IMG/VR virus record: IMGVR_UViG_3300023082_000028
Location: 1-31,822 of that record
DNA: 31,822 bases
Source of the DNA: a virus
Direction: 5' to 3' (one strand)
The translations under genes were made by a program, and so were the position numbers. Below the pieces are notes generated by a model. It was not told where the DNA came from. It was given only the letters and a program-made list of their open reading frames with translations, and ran no database searches. Positions 1-7,679 of the stretch are shown one piece after another (the first letter of the stretch is position 1; the number at the start of each line of letters is the position of its first letter).

Positions 1-2
1 CC

Positions 3-299
3 CAGATCAGCAGGTGGGCCGACGGCTTGCCGGCGCCCGTGAAGCGGCGCGCGGTCGAGCTGCGCCGGGAGTGGGGTGCGATCTGTCACGAACGCGCACG
101 CTTCTGGACTGCCGGAGCCCTTGGCCCGTCGTGGCACGACAAGTACGAGACGTTCGGCCCGCTGACCTGGCAGGCCGCCCTCGCGGTGGATTGCGACCTG
201 CGAGAGCAGGCCCACCATCAAGCCGAGCGCGCTTTCTGCGACTCGCTCGTCCCCGACGACGAGCCGACCGACCTCCTCGAGCTGTTGGCGGCGATGTGA
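3..299 (+). CDS. Hypothetical protein, 5' end cut by the window edge
   Basis: The reading frame is open from the first bases to a TGA at 297-299, so the true start lies outside the window. A TTG at 27 is an internal codon in the visible part, with no ribosome binding site I trust. About 99 residues are visible, Arg/Glu-rich at first and ending in an acidic stretch (PDDEPTDLLELL). I recognise no family. The stop overlaps the GTG of the next gene, so it appears to belong to the same translationally coupled early operon as the genes that follow. Confidence 0.6.
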   Translation, partial: QISRWADGLPAPVKRRAVELRREWGAICHERARFWTAGALGPSWHDKYETFGPLTWQAALAVDCDLREQAHHQAERAFCDSLVPDDEPTDLLELLAAM

Positions 300-418
300 G
301 CCCGTCCGAGCGGATCAGCGACGCCGAGCTCGCGCGGATCCGCGACCGCCACCCCGCACTCCAGCAGGACCAGCTCGACGTCGAGCACGACGAGCCGACC
401 CAGGAGACCGCCCGATGA
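296..418 (+). CDS. Small hypothetical protein (40 aa)
   Basis: A GTG at 296 overlaps the TGA of the previous gene, and the stop overlaps the ATG at 415 of the next gene (ATGA). The product starts MSPSERISDAELARIRDRHP and is strongly charged, with a predicted single helix. It is short, and support comes mainly from its exact fit between two coupled genes. No function can be given. Confidence 0.5.
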   Translation: MSPSERISDAELARIRDRHPALQQDQLDVEHDEPTQETAR

Positions 419-852
419 CGCGACTCCACCTGGTGCCCACCGTGGCCGACCGACCGTTGCCCGCTCTCTGGGATGGTCGCCGAGTCGTCTGGGACGAGCT
501 GACCGACCAGCTCCCCACGACCCTCGACCTCCACCTCACGAAGGCCCAGCGCGCGGAAGCTGCCTGCACAGGGTGCGGCACGCCGGACTCTGACGCCCTG
601 ATGTCCGTCGGCACCGTCCACCCGCTGCCGGGCGACCTGATGGAGAGCAGCGTCCCGCGGAAGTCCAAGCGCACCGGACGCACGCTCCACGTGCCGACCA
701 TGGTGGCCGCCCACCCGTTGCGACGCCTCCACCTGACCCGCTGCAAGACCTGCGGCCTGGACGTCGTCTGGGACACCCAGACCGACGAGTGGTGGGACCT
801 CGACGCCTCCGACTACGGCCCTGAGGGCTCGACCGATCCGAGGCTGTTCTGA
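415..852 (+). CDS. Zinc-ribbon-like hypothetical phage protein (145 aa)
   Basis: The ATG at 415 lies in an ATGA overlap with the upstream stop, and the gene ends overlapping the ATG at 852. Two cysteine pairs, CTGC near residues 51-54 and CKTC near 110-113, are placed as in a zinc ribbon, so it may bind one zinc ion. Between them is a basic segment (VPRKSKRTGR). Cysteine-pair proteins of this kind are frequent in actinophage early regions, usually without a known role. It precedes an HNH nuclease gene in the same operon. Confidence 0.7.
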   Translation: MTRLHLVPTVADRPLPALWDGRRVVWDELTDQLPTTLDLHLTKAQRAEAACTGCGTPDSDALMSVGTVHPLPGDLMESSVPRKSKRTGRTLHVPTMVAAHPLRRLHLTRCKTCGLDVVWDTQTDEWWDLDASDYGPEGSTDPRLF

Positions 853-1301
853 TGACCGCGGGTGCGTTCGCCCCCGAGGTGCGGGAGGCGATCTACGAGG
901 TTGCCTCAGGCCGGTGCATCGGCTGCGGACGCGTCGACGTCACCGCCCAGCACCGTCGCGCCCGTGGGATGGGCGGCACACGCGACCCGCTCGCGGCTAC
1001 GCCAGCGAACGGGCTACCCCTCTGCGGATCCGGCACGACGGGCTGCCACGGCTGGACCGAACGCCACCCCACCGAGGGAGCTCTCCTCGGGTGGCGCCTC
1101 ACCAGCGGGCAGGACCAGCTCGTCGAGCCGTTCTACACCCGCCACGGGTGGCACCGCTGGACGGTAGTCGAGCGGGCCGACCGGATCGGTCCGGTGCGGA
1201 TCTACCTGGTGGCCTGGGTCGACGAGCCCGAGCTCGACCGCCGCGACGAGCGCAAGACAGCGATGCGCTCGTTCCTCAACCGGTCCCCGGGGTGGCGCTG
1301 A
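852..1301 (+). CDS. HNH endonuclease-like protein (149 aa)
   Basis: The order of metal and catalytic residues fits an HNH nuclease. A first cysteine pair CIGC (22-25) is followed by QHRRARGMGG with the candidate catalytic His at 34, then Asn 53 in ANGLPLCG, Cys 58, and GCHGW with Cys 65 and His 66. Such zinc-bound HNH domains cut or nick DNA with a divalent metal. In many phages a small HNH protein helps terminase during packaging; here no terminase is nearby, so the role is open (homing, packaging or host DNA attack). Start and stop each overlap the neighbouring genes by one base. Confidence 0.8.
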   Translation: MTAGAFAPEVREAIYEVASGRCIGCGRVDVTAQHRRARGMGGTRDPLAATPANGLPLCGSGTTGCHGWTERHPTEGALLGWRLTSGQDQLVEPFYTRHGWHRWTVVERADRIGPVRIYLVAWVDEPELDRRDERKTAMRSFLNRSPGWR

Positions 1302-1474
1302 TGGGTGTCCGCCGTCGCTGCCTGATCCGCGGCTGCCCTGACGGCGGTCTCTGGATGGAGGCCCCGACCCTCGCCGCGGCGGCGGCGATCCAGCACCGCC
1401 ACTACATGGCCGAGCACTTCGCGCCGGCCCCTCAGACCGATCCACGCAGGACCCAACCACAGGAGACACGATGA
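1301..1474 (+). CDS. Small hypothetical protein (57 aa)
   Basis: The ATG at 1301 shares its A with the upstream TGA, and the stop overlaps the ATG at 1471. The product begins MGVRRRCLIRGCPDGG, with a CxxxxC pair and a later HRHYMAEHF segment, so a Cys2His2-type zinc site is possible. No family is recognised. The precise coupling on both sides supports it as a real gene. Confidence 0.55.
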   Translation: MGVRRRCLIRGCPDGGLWMEAPTLAAAAAIQHRHYMAEHFAPAPQTDPRRTQPQETR

Positions 1475-2091
1475 CCGACCACCCGACCGATACCCCCGAC
1501 GCCACCCCAGACTGGGTCGAGCGCGCCATTCCGGCTGTCTCAGAGGTCCCACAGAACCCGACCCGTGTCACGAAGCGGAAGTTCGCGCACGAGCTCTACC
1601 CACACGCCGACGAGGCCGAGGTCCGCGAGCTCGCAATCGAGGTGCCGTACCTCTACGCGCAGGCGCTCGCCTTCGACGTCTGGGGAACCGGATGGTTCGA
1701 CGCCTTCCCCGGCGGTCACGAGAAGGGCACCCCCGAGCACACCACCGCCGCGCAGATGACGACGTCACGGACGCTGCTCCTGATCGAGCACCGCCGGACC
1801 GCGCTCCTCGCCGACGCCCTACTGCAGGGGCTCTCCGGTCAGGAGGCATGGTCGTGGGCTGAGTCCCGGATGGACGAGACCGGCGAGTGGGTCTACGAGC
1901 GTGCCGTGCACTACGGCATCGACCCCTACGCGATCAAGCCGTACCCGTGCGGCCCCGTCCCGGACCACCACGATCACCTCGACCCGCCGGACACTCACGG
2001 GGGCCGGATCGTGCACCGCATCCCCGGCGCTGAGGCCGACTGCGTGGACTGCACAGAGGTACCCGAGAGCACCGATCGGCTGGACGTCTGA
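1471..2091 (+). CDS. Hypothetical phage protein with C-terminal His/Cys patch (206 aa)
   Basis: The ATG at 1471 overlaps the upstream stop in ATGA form. The middle (about residues 35-150) is mostly helical, with several Trp residues (WGTGWFDAF, AWSWAESRMDETGEW). The C-terminal third is rich in His, Pro and Asp (PDHHDHLDPPDTHG), with a CVDC pair near 192-195 that could hold a metal. Proteins with this general look are common in actinophage early regions. I cannot name a function. Confidence 0.65.
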   Translation: MTDHPTDTPDATPDWVERAIPAVSEVPQNPTRVTKRKFAHELYPHADEAEVRELAIEVPYLYAQALAFDVWGTGWFDAFPGGHEKGTPEHTTAAQMTTSRTLLLIEHRRTALLADALLQGLSGQEAWSWAESRMDETGEWVYERAVHYGIDPYAIKPYPCGPVPDHHDHLDPPDTHGGRIVHRIPGAEADCVDCTEVPESTDRLDV

Positions 2092-2261
2092 TGGCCGGCG
2101 AGACGAGGACCCCTGACGGGTGCGCCCGCTGCGGTGTCCCGGACAAGAACCACGGGTGGCGTCGCCACTGTGGTGGCTACTTCAAGACCCCGACCCCCGA
2201 GCAGATTGAGAACCGACGCCGGGTGGTCGCACCCGTCGAGATCGAAGGAGCACGGCCATGA
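2091..2261 (+). CDS. Small putative zinc-binding protein (56 aa)
   Basis: The ATG at 2091 shares its A with the previous TGA, and the stop overlaps the ATG at 2258. The product has CARCGVPDKNHGWRRHC, a CxxC pair followed by His and Cys, as in very small zinc-finger proteins. The rest is basic and ends PVEIEGARP. A GAAGGAG at 2243-2249 near its end serves as ribosome binding site for the next gene. No specific function can be assigned. Confidence 0.6.
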   Translation: MAGETRTPDGCARCGVPDKNHGWRRHCGGYFKTPTPEQIENRRRVVAPVEIEGARP

Positions 2262-2743
2262 CAACACCCTCCCCGCACACCGCCCATGACACCCGCCACC
2301 CACTCCTCGAGCCCTACGAACAGGGCCTGGAGAGCGACCCCCGGATGCCCGTCAACCGGCAGGCGGCGACCGGTCGCCATGGTTCCCCCGCGCACGAGGT
2401 CCCGGCTGCTGCGGTCGAGGCTGCGGCGCGGGATCTGTTCGCCTGGGACGTGGAGGAGCATGATGACCCCGCGCCGACTTGGGAAGACCTCAACGAGGCC
2501 CAGCGTGACGTGTGGCGGTCCGGCGCCCAAGCCGCCCTCACCGCCCCCCTTCCCTTCCTCCGCGAGACGTGGGAGGCGCCGATCCGGGCGCTGGTCGACG
2601 AGTTCGCGTCGTTCGAGAACTACGCCCGGAGCAACGATCGCGGGCAGACCGCGTTCGACAAGGCAGCCCGACGCGAGGCCGACACATGGCACGAGGCGGC
2701 TGGCCGTCTCCGCGCCCTCCTCACCTCGGAGGCGACCTCGTGA
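2258..2743 (+). CDS. Hypothetical protein (161 aa)
   Basis: The ATG at 2258 is preceded by GAAGGAG and overlaps the stop of the previous gene. The N-terminus is polar and rich in His and Pro. From about residue 50 on it is acidic and helical (AAAVEAAARDLFAWDVEEHDD, then a long amphipathic segment ending in LRALLTSEATS). The C-terminal motif EATS recurs at the end of the next product, which suggests the two genes share ancestry at their junctions. No domain is recognised. Confidence 0.65.
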   Translation: MTTPSPHTAHDTRHPLLEPYEQGLESDPRMPVNRQAATGRHGSPAHEVPAAAVEAAARDLFAWDVEEHDDPAPTWEDLNEAQRDVWRSGAQAALTAPLPFLRETWEAPIRALVDEFASFENYARSNDRGQTAFDKAARREADTWHEAAGRLRALLTSEATS

Positions 2744-3006
2744 GCGCGCTGGGACGAGAGCCCATCACGATCTGGGCACCCGACAACATCCACCAATCTT
2801 CCGGCGACCGACTCGCCGAACTGATCCGTGCGGGTGGGATCGCGTACCTCCGTGCGAACCCGACGAAGACGCTCCACGAGGGCGACTGGCGGGACAAGCC
2901 GTTCATGGATGGCATCGCTGTCGACCTAGACGAGTCGGACGTCGTGGACTTCATCGCCGCGTTCATCATCGACCACGCGGACCCTGACACTGAGGCGACC
3001 TCGTGA
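2740..3006 (+). CDS. Hypothetical protein (88 aa)
   Basis: The GTG at 2740 overlaps the previous TGA as GTGA, and the stop overlaps the GTG at 3003 in the same way, both within the repeated string GGCGACCTCGTGAGCGC. The product is acidic at its C-terminus (DLDESDVVDFIAAFIIDHADPD). It has no cysteines and no obvious membrane segment. Family unknown. The repeated junction indicates local duplication or module shuffling in this operon. Confidence 0.6.
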   Translation: MSALGREPITIWAPDNIHQSSGDRLAELIRAGGIAYLRANPTKTLHEGDWRDKPFMDGIAVDLDESDVVDFIAAFIIDHADPDTEATS

Positions 3007-4104
3007 GCGCCGACGACACCCGCGACCTGACCACGCAACCGCTTGAGCACTTCCCGCTCACCGAGATCATCGGGGACCCAGGCAGCGTGGTCCCTCGTCG
3101 CCATGACGAGTCGATTCCGTCGTGGTCGGCGCGCGCAGTCCTCGCGTCACCGTGGCTGGCCGCTCATGTCGCTGCTGCGGTGGCTGAGCGGGACGCCGAG
3201 ATCGAGCGGCTGCGATTCGAATCCGAGCAGGCGCGTCTGGCTGCGATCCACGCTGAGGAGTACGCGCGTCACACCGACACTCTGGTCGGGATCATTCGGG
3301 ACTCGCAGGAGAGGTTGGCGCGGCCGGGACAACGCCTCGCAGACGTGAAGGAGATCCTTCACCGGCTTCCGCATGCTGCTCGTCAGGAACGGGAAGACCG
3401 CCAGCTACGGGACCGGGACAACACGCCGCTTGCGACACGCATCGCAGAACGCGCTGACCTTGAGGCTGAGATTCTGCGGTTGAGGACCCTCATTGAAGAG
3501 GAGATCGAGACGCCGGCTGAGGCCGAGCGCGACGAGGCCCGTGCTGCGCTGGGTGCAGTCGCGGCGCTGGCGGACGAGGCCGAGCGACGTAACGCCTTCG
3601 GTCACGCGAGGGTCTACGTGTCTGACCTCCGCGAACGCCTCGCTCCCGTGTCCGGTGCGGTCGCCAAGCCGGACGACGCTGCAACAGATCGGCCGGTTTC
3701 GTTGCAGCGCGAGGGTGACGCTGAAACGAATGTCGTGTGCGCGCGCTGCGGAGGCCAAGTAGGACTACGCGAGCCTGGCGTTGGGTGCCTGGAAAACGTC
3801 ATGCACAGCGGCTTGGTCGGCGTCCTCCCGGCCGCCAAGCCGGACGACGAGCGCGAACGCTGGCACGCGGTGGCGGCCGAGATCGTCGAGCATTTCCGGT
3901 CGATCGGATCGAACATCACCGAGACACACGTCGGCATCGTCATGGAAGCGTCGTCGCGAACTGAACACCACCCCGGTCGCCACGCACGAGCAGGAGGTCG
4001 CGGCGAAGGCGTGTGGGCGGTGCGGTGGCTCGGGGCTGCTGCAGGGCCGCGTAGTCGGCCAGCCCGTCTCGTGCACCGTCTGCGGAGGTGGCGGTCGTGG
4101 CTGA
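3003..4104 (+). CDS. Coiled-coil protein with zinc-finger C-terminus, apparent +1 frameshift
   Basis: From the GTG at 3003 the frame encodes a long coiled-coil region (about residues 57-215, many Glu/Arg/Ala heptads), then CARCGGQVG, then a segment ending near THVGIVMEASS (about 3953). Beyond about 3975 that frame, which runs on to 4331, turns into Arg/Pro/Ser-rich text typical of a wrong frame. The +1 frame instead encodes CGRCGGSGLL and CTVCGGGGRG, a DnaJ-type zinc-finger pair ending at 4104, where the stop overlaps the next gene's GTG. The simplest reading is one protein split by one extra base between about 3945 and 3975. Two separate genes are possible, but the +1 frame has no usual start codon nearby. 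Confidence 0.55.
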
Positions 4105-4417
4105 CCAGCGACCTACCGGGACCGGCGTCAGCTCGTGTCGTGACGACGACGGCAACCTCCACGCCCTCTACCGCGACGAGGCACTGGCCGCCGGCTGGAC
4201 CCCACCCGACGTGCTGGCCGCACGGATTGCCGAGGAGCGAGCGATGGCGACCCGCAAGGCGTCCGCCCTCATCGGTGCCCAGACCACCGCGAAGGGACAC
4301 CGCCGGGCCAATGCCGAGCTGTTCTCGATGATCCTCTGGCACGAGGCCGACGAGATCGAGTACCGGCATGAGCAGGCGATGCGTCGTGCACGTGCGGTCG
4401 AGGCGTCCAGTGGCTAG
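4097..4417 (+). CDS. Hypothetical helical protein (106 aa)
   Basis: I chose the GTG at 4097 over the one at 4088 because GGAGGTGG (4084-4091) sits at a good distance, and the overlap with the stop at 4102-4104 matches the coupling used in this operon. The product has a short polar N-terminus (SCRDDDGNLHALYRDEALAAG), then long charged helices rich in Ala, Glu and Arg. No cysteine cluster or membrane segment is present beyond one early Cys. Function unknown. Confidence 0.6.
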   Translation: MADQRPTGTGVSSCRDDDGNLHALYRDEALAAGWTPPDVLAARIAEERAMATRKASALIGAQTTAKGHRRANAELFSMILWHEADEIEYRHEQAMRRARAVEASSG

Positions 4418-4652
4418 GCCGCTCGGACCCTGCGGATGGGCGCACACCTCCACGATGGCCGTCGCGGTCGGACGGTTCGACCTGCTCCTGCCCGGGACAG
4501 GTGGCTACCGCGCAGCATCAGGCGGACCGACGAGGACGACACGAACTCAGGCCGAGGCGGACGAGTGCGTTGCCCTCCACCCGTCCGCCTCGGCAACACA
4601 GGAGGGGGCAACACGACCACCTATCCCGGGACCTGTCGGAGACGATCGCTAG
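4410..4652 (+). CDS. Hypothetical protein (80 aa), weakly supported
   Basis: A GTG at 4410 overlaps the TAG at 4415-4417 of the previous gene by eight bases, as at the preceding junction. The product begins MARPLGPCGWAHTSTMAVAV and ends PPIPGPVGDDR, low in complexity and without a known domain. Other frames are open here too, so this choice rests on the junction pattern. It would be the last gene before a short region with inverted repeats. Confidence 0.4.
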   Translation: MARPLGPCGWAHTSTMAVAVGRFDLLLPGTGGYRAASGGPTRTTRTQAEADECVALHPSASATQEGATRPPIPGPVGDDR

Positions 4653-4691
4653 GTTCAGAACCAAGCACTACGCGTGACGGCGGTAGTGCTT
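4652..4691 (+). promoter_or_regulatory. Paired inverted repeats between two early genes
   Basis: GGTTC-A-GAACC (4652-4662) is a perfect palindrome around a central A. It is followed at once by AAGCACTAC (4663-4671) and its exact reverse complement GTAGTGCTT (4683-4691), separated by 11 bases. No T-run follows, so a simple terminator is unlikely. An operator, an attenuator or an mRNA-processing hairpin fits this first real gap in the early operon. The next gene starts at 4714 behind AGAAGGA. Confidence 0.4.
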
Positions 4692-4713
4692 CGACTCAGG
4701 AAAGAAGGACCGC

Positions 4714-5031
4714 ATGACATTCACGTTCGACGACCCCCCAGAGGCCGTCCAGACCATCGAGCAGCAGCTCGCGCAGACCCGCTCCGACCTGCTCCACGAG
4801 GAGAAGCTCGCGTCGTACTGGAAGGTCCAGCACGAGCAGGCCACCCAGCTCGTCGGCATCCTCCTGGCGCAGCTCGAGAACGAGTACCCAGACGGCGTGA
4901 CCATCGACCTCGAGCAGCTCGGCAAGGCGCCGCAGGTTGAGGTGCTGCGGGTCGAGGAGACCGAGGACTGGTCGACCGAGCGGGTGCTCCGCGTGAAGCA
5001 CGCCTCCCGCAGGAAGGCCGACGACTCATGA
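4714..5031 (+). CDS. Coiled-coil hypothetical protein (105 aa)
   Basis: The ATG at 4714 follows the purine-rich ribosome site AGAAGGA. Residues about 8-60 form a likely coiled coil (TIEQQLAQTRSDLLHEEKLA and onward). The C-terminal part is charged, with a basic end (HASRRKADDS). The stop overlaps the ATG at 5028. It directly precedes a J-domain protein and may work with it, which is inference from position only. Confidence 0.65.
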   Translation: MTFTFDDPPEAVQTIEQQLAQTRSDLLHEEKLASYWKVQHEQATQLVGILLAQLENEYPDGVTIDLEQLGKAPQVEVLRVEETEDWSTERVLRVKHASRRKADDS

Positions 5032-5696
5032 CCGGGCTCTACGAGCTACGGCCTCTCGACGACCGGACCGGCTTCACCGGCAAGCAGAAGCACTCCGCGT
5101 TCACCCGTCGGGCCGGCGATGGTTCGTGGCGACGTGAGTCCATCCCGCTCTCCGAGACGCGTGACCTGCTCGCCCGGGAGCTCACGATGGTCAGCGCCTC
5201 GGACGTGATCCTGGAGGTCGACGTCCTCCCCGGTCAGATCCGGCTCGACGGCGAGCTGTACGCCAACGCAAAGGTCAACTCGCCTGCCGTGCGGCTGCAC
5301 TTCGAGTCGAAGCACGGGCACCTGTCCTACCAGACCGACGTCTTCACGACCTGGCAGGACAACGTCCGGGCGATCGCGCTCGCGCTTGAGGCGCTCCGCA
5401 AGGTCGACCGCTACGGCATTGGCCGCGGTGACGAGCAGTACCGCGGCTACCTCGCGCTCGACGCTGGGACGGGCATCGCGCTCGGTGGCATGACGAAGAC
5501 CGAGGCGGCCGCGGTCCTGCACTCCGCCGCTGACGTGATCGGTGACGAACCGCACCCCGGCATGACGTCTACCTGGGAGATCGAGCGTGTCTGGAAGCGC
5601 GCTCGTAGCGCGTCGCACCCCGACCGCAACGACGGCGACCAGGAGCAGTGGGACCGCGTCGAGCTGGCCGCCAAGGTGCTGGGGCTGACCTCATGA
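5028..5696 (+). CDS. J-domain (DnaJ-like) phage protein (222 aa)
   Basis: The C-terminal region (about residues 185-222) contains WKRARSASHPDRNDGD followed by LAAKVLGL. This is the HPD tripeptide and following helix of a J-domain, which stimulates the ATPase of Hsp70 (DnaK) chaperones. The first 150 residues are a beta-rich region I do not recognise. Phage J-domain proteins of this layout may recruit host DnaK for replication or assembly. The ATG overlaps the previous stop in ATGA form, and the stop overlaps the ATG at 5693. Confidence 0.75.
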   Translation: MTGLYELRPLDDRTGFTGKQKHSAFTRRAGDGSWRRESIPLSETRDLLARELTMVSASDVILEVDVLPGQIRLDGELYANAKVNSPAVRLHFESKHGHLSYQTDVFTTWQDNVRAIALALEALRKVDRYGIGRGDEQYRGYLALDAGTGIALGGMTKTEAAAVLHSAADVIGDEPHPGMTSTWEIERVWKRARSASHPDRNDGDQEQWDRVELAAKVLGLTS

Positions 5697-5812
5697 TGCA
5701 GACCCACGAGCACCGGCCCACCCTCCTCGCCGACCCATCGTTCAACGGCATCGCCTGCCTCGTGCGGGTCTGCGTCGACTGCGGCGTCCTGATGGAGAGG
5801 GCCACACGATGA
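5693..5812 (+). CDS. Small hypothetical protein with CxxC (39 aa)
   Basis: The ATG at 5693 overlaps the TGA of the J-domain gene; a second ATG follows directly at 5696. The product ends in ACLVRVCVDCGVLMERATR, so it carries a CxxC pair and perhaps a small metal site. The stop overlaps the ATG at 5809. Reality rests on the gap-free coupling on both sides. Confidence 0.5.
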   Translation: MMQTHEHRPTLLADPSFNGIACLVRVCVDCGVLMERATR

Positions 5813-5982
5813 GCGTCGCCGCCCTGATGTGGGTCTCCCTCACCGCCTGGATTGCTGTCGTCACCGGCGTCTCCGTCGTCGTGCTCGTGATGAAGGACCG
5901 CAGTCGCGACGTCGCTGGGATGGTGGTCGGTGCGGTGATGCTTGTCGTCATCATCGCCGTCGTGCTGGGAGGCGACCGATGA
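5809..5982 (+). CDS. Small two-span membrane protein (57 aa)
   Basis: Two hydrophobic stretches are visible: about residues 4-27 (ALMWVSLTAWIAVVTGVSVV) and 36-54 (VAGMVVGAVMLVVIIAVVLG). They are joined by a charged turn KDRSRD, giving a hairpin in the membrane. The ATG overlaps the upstream stop and the end overlaps the ATG at 5979. It could act on the host membrane early in infection. It lies far from the lysis genes, so I do not call it a holin. Confidence 0.6.
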   Translation: MSVAALMWVSLTAWIAVVTGVSVVVLVMKDRSRDVAGMVVGAVMLVVIIAVVLGGDR

Positions 5983-6452
5983 AGGCGCTCACCGTCCGCC
6001 AGCCCTGGGCATGGGCCATCACCACCGGCGAGAAGACCATCGAGAACCGCACCACCAACTGGAGGCACCGCGGGCCCCTGCTCATCCACGCCGGCGCCGC
6101 CTACTCCCAGCGCGGCATCGACTCCGACCTGATCCACGACCTCTGGCAGCGCCAGTTCGGATGGGACTACGAGAACACGCTCACACTGACCCTCGGCGCG
6201 ATCATCGGGCAGGTCGACCTCGTCGGCGTGCACCGTGCCGAGCCGGGCTGCTGCGAGTCCCCGTGGGCTGAGCGGGTCTACACCGAGGCATCGGGCAAGA
6301 TCCGTCGGTCGATCCAGCACCTCGAGCTGGAGAACGCCCGGTCCTACGGCTTCGACCCGATCGAGTGCCTCGGCCGGCTCGGTCTTTGGGACGTCGACGA
6401 CGACGTGCTCGAGGAAGTCGCCCGACGCGAGGCCGTGATCAACCGTGGCTAA
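5979..6452 (+). CDS. ASCH-domain protein (157 aa)
   Basis: The N-terminus MKALTVRQPWAWAITTGEKT followed by IENR is the signature of the ASCH (PUA-like beta-barrel) family: a QPWA turn, then GEKTIENR. LLIHAG and a GAIIGQVDLVGVH strand follow in the usual order. ASCH domains bind RNA or modified nucleic acid, and in some members act as N4-acetylcytidine amidohydrolases. Phage copies are common but mostly uncharacterised. The ATG overlaps the preceding stop. Confidence 0.8.
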   Translation: MKALTVRQPWAWAITTGEKTIENRTTNWRHRGPLLIHAGAAYSQRGIDSDLIHDLWQRQFGWDYENTLTLTLGAIIGQVDLVGVHRAEPGCCESPWAERVYTEASGKIRRSIQHLELENARSYGFDPIECLGRLGLWDVDDDVLEEVARREAVINRG

Positions 6453-6666
6453 CCTCCTGGCCCTCGCGGGGATCACAGTCGAGATTCGCCCCCTCGAGCA
6501 CACCTACGTCATCCGCCACCTCGACCTGCACGAGCCCATCGTGCTGTCGCGCCAAGACCTGACCGAGACAGGCCGCTCGCCGGACCACATCATCTACGAC
6601 CTCGTCGCGGCCACGCTGCGCCATCAGCAGGAGGACGAGTCACACATCGTCAGGGGTGAGAACTGA
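6445..6666 (+). CDS. Hypothetical protein (73 aa)
   Basis: The GTG at 6445 overlaps the end of the ASCH gene by eight bases, and the stop at 6664-6666 overlaps the ATG at 6666. The product is a small mixed alpha/beta protein (ANLLALAGITVEIRPLEHTY at the start, an acidic C-terminus). No motif is recognised. The start is set by the coupling pattern. Confidence 0.6.
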   Translation: MANLLALAGITVEIRPLEHTYVIRHLDLHEPIVLSRQDLTETGRSPDHIIYDLVAATLRHQQEDESHIVRGEN

Positions 6667-7061
6667 TGACCGCCACCATGCCGACCACGGTCAAGGTCGG
6701 GACCCTCACCTACACGATCCTGACCGACGCCGACGAGATCCGCCGCATGTCCGAAGCGGCCGACATCGAGAAGGACGCCGAGTGGGCCGCGTTCTCCGAC
6801 CATGACGCCCTCGTCATCGGCATCAACCCGGGCCACCACCCAGACCAGAACCGGGTATCCATCGTCCACGAGCTCCTCCACTGCGTCCTGCGGGTCTCGG
6901 GCTCGTGGCCAGACGCCTACGCACGGACGGTCTCGCGTGCACGGGGCAATCACGGCGGCTTCTCGGTCGAGGAGTCGGTCGTCTCGGCCACTGCGGCACC
7001 CGTACTCGGTGTGCTGCGGGAGAACCCGGACCTGATGGCCTGGCTGCTGGAGGTCGGATGA
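6666..7061 (+). CDS. HExxH zinc metallopeptidase-like protein (131 aa)
   Basis: Residues 68-72 read HELLH, the zincin motif with two zinc ligands and the catalytic Glu, inside a hydrophobic helix (VSIVHELLHCVLRV). An EE pair near 102-103 in FSVEESVVSA is well placed for the third ligand. The short domain resembles the ImmA/IrrE-like and SprT-like peptidases seen on mobile elements, some of which cleave phage repressors. No helix-turn-helix is fused here and no repressor gene is in the window, so the substrate is unknown. The ATG shares one base with the upstream stop. Confidence 0.7.
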   Translation: MTATMPTTVKVGTLTYTILTDADEIRRMSEAADIEKDAEWAAFSDHDALVIGINPGHHPDQNRVSIVHELLHCVLRVSGSWPDAYARTVSRARGNHGGFSVEESVVSATAAPVLGVLRENPDLMAWLLEVG

Positions 7062-7261
7062 TGCTGACCGACACCCCCTCGGCCTGCCCGGCCTCGGACA
7101 CCGGGGACTGCTGCGAACGGACCTGCCACGATCGCGCCGTTTGGGCGGTCACCGACCCTGACGGGCTCGTCCACGGCGTGTGTGTCCGGCACCTCCCGTT
7201 CCCGGGTCTCGTCGAGGTCACCCCGTGGGCCGCGACCACCACCCTCGAGGCGGCAAGATGA
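7058..7261 (+). CDS. Small cysteine-rich hypothetical protein (67 aa)
   Basis: The ATG at 7058 overlaps the previous stop, and the gene ends overlapping the ATG at 7258. The cysteines form CPASDTGDCCERTC followed later by HGVCVRH, which suggests one or two zinc sites. Similar small Cys-rich proteins are common in actinophage early operons and have no assigned role. Confidence 0.6.
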   Translation: MMLTDTPSACPASDTGDCCERTCHDRAVWAVTDPDGLVHGVCVRHLPFPGLVEVTPWAATTTLEAAR

Positions 7262-7518
7262 GCCACCTCATCGTGTTCCGGGCCACCGGACGCTGCCACC
7301 GGTGCAACGCGCCCCTGACCGGGCTGATCACACACCACGGGGCGATCCACCGCAACGCCATCAGGATCCTCGACGACGACCCGATCATCGTCTGGGGGCC
7401 GTGCCCGGGCGGGTGCATGGACTTCCAGTGCTACCCGGCGTCGGACGTCGTTCTGACGGGATTGTCGGAAGCCTCACAGGTCCTCATGGAGGCCGAGCGG
7501 GCGAAGGTGCCTGCATGA
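7258..7518 (+). CDS. Putative zinc-binding hypothetical protein (86 aa)
   Basis: Paired cysteines CHRC (near residues 13-16) and CPGGC (near 49-53) with interspersed histidines (THHGAIH) suggest a compact zinc ribbon. The ATG at 7258 and the stop at 7518 both overlap neighbours in the ATGA manner. No family name can be given. Confidence 0.6.
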   Translation: MSHLIVFRATGRCHRCNAPLTGLITHHGAIHRNAIRILDDDPIIVWGPCPGGCMDFQCYPASDVVLTGLSEASQVLMEAERAKVPA

Positions 7519-7679
7519 TCTGGCACGGTCTGACGTTCCTGTCCTGGGCCGCCTGCGAAGCAGTTCACCGCGACGACCCTTCCCGCTTCACCCGCGTCGC
7601 CGTCTGGTGGCTGCGGATCTCTGGCGGTGTCGTGCTCCTGCGCGGCACCCTGATCCTCCTGATCGGAGCAACCTCATGA
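7515..7679 (+). CDS. Small membrane protein (54 aa)
   Basis: The start MIWHGLTFLSWAACEAV is mildly hydrophobic. The C-terminal half (VAVWWLRISGGVVLLRGTLI and onward) is a likely membrane span. The ATG overlaps the stop of the previous gene, and the stop overlaps the ATG of the WhiB gene. No function is assigned. Confidence 0.5.
   Translation: MIWHGLTFLSWAACEAVHRDDPSRFTRVAVWWLRISGGVVLLRGTLILLIGATS

Noticed and set aside
791-798. Minus-strand copy of the exact 8-mer GTCCCACC (also at 31216-31223 and 31477-31484)
   Set aside because: None has A at -11 and T at -7 at the fixed spacing, and all lie inside genes; they serve as negative controls for the promoter model.
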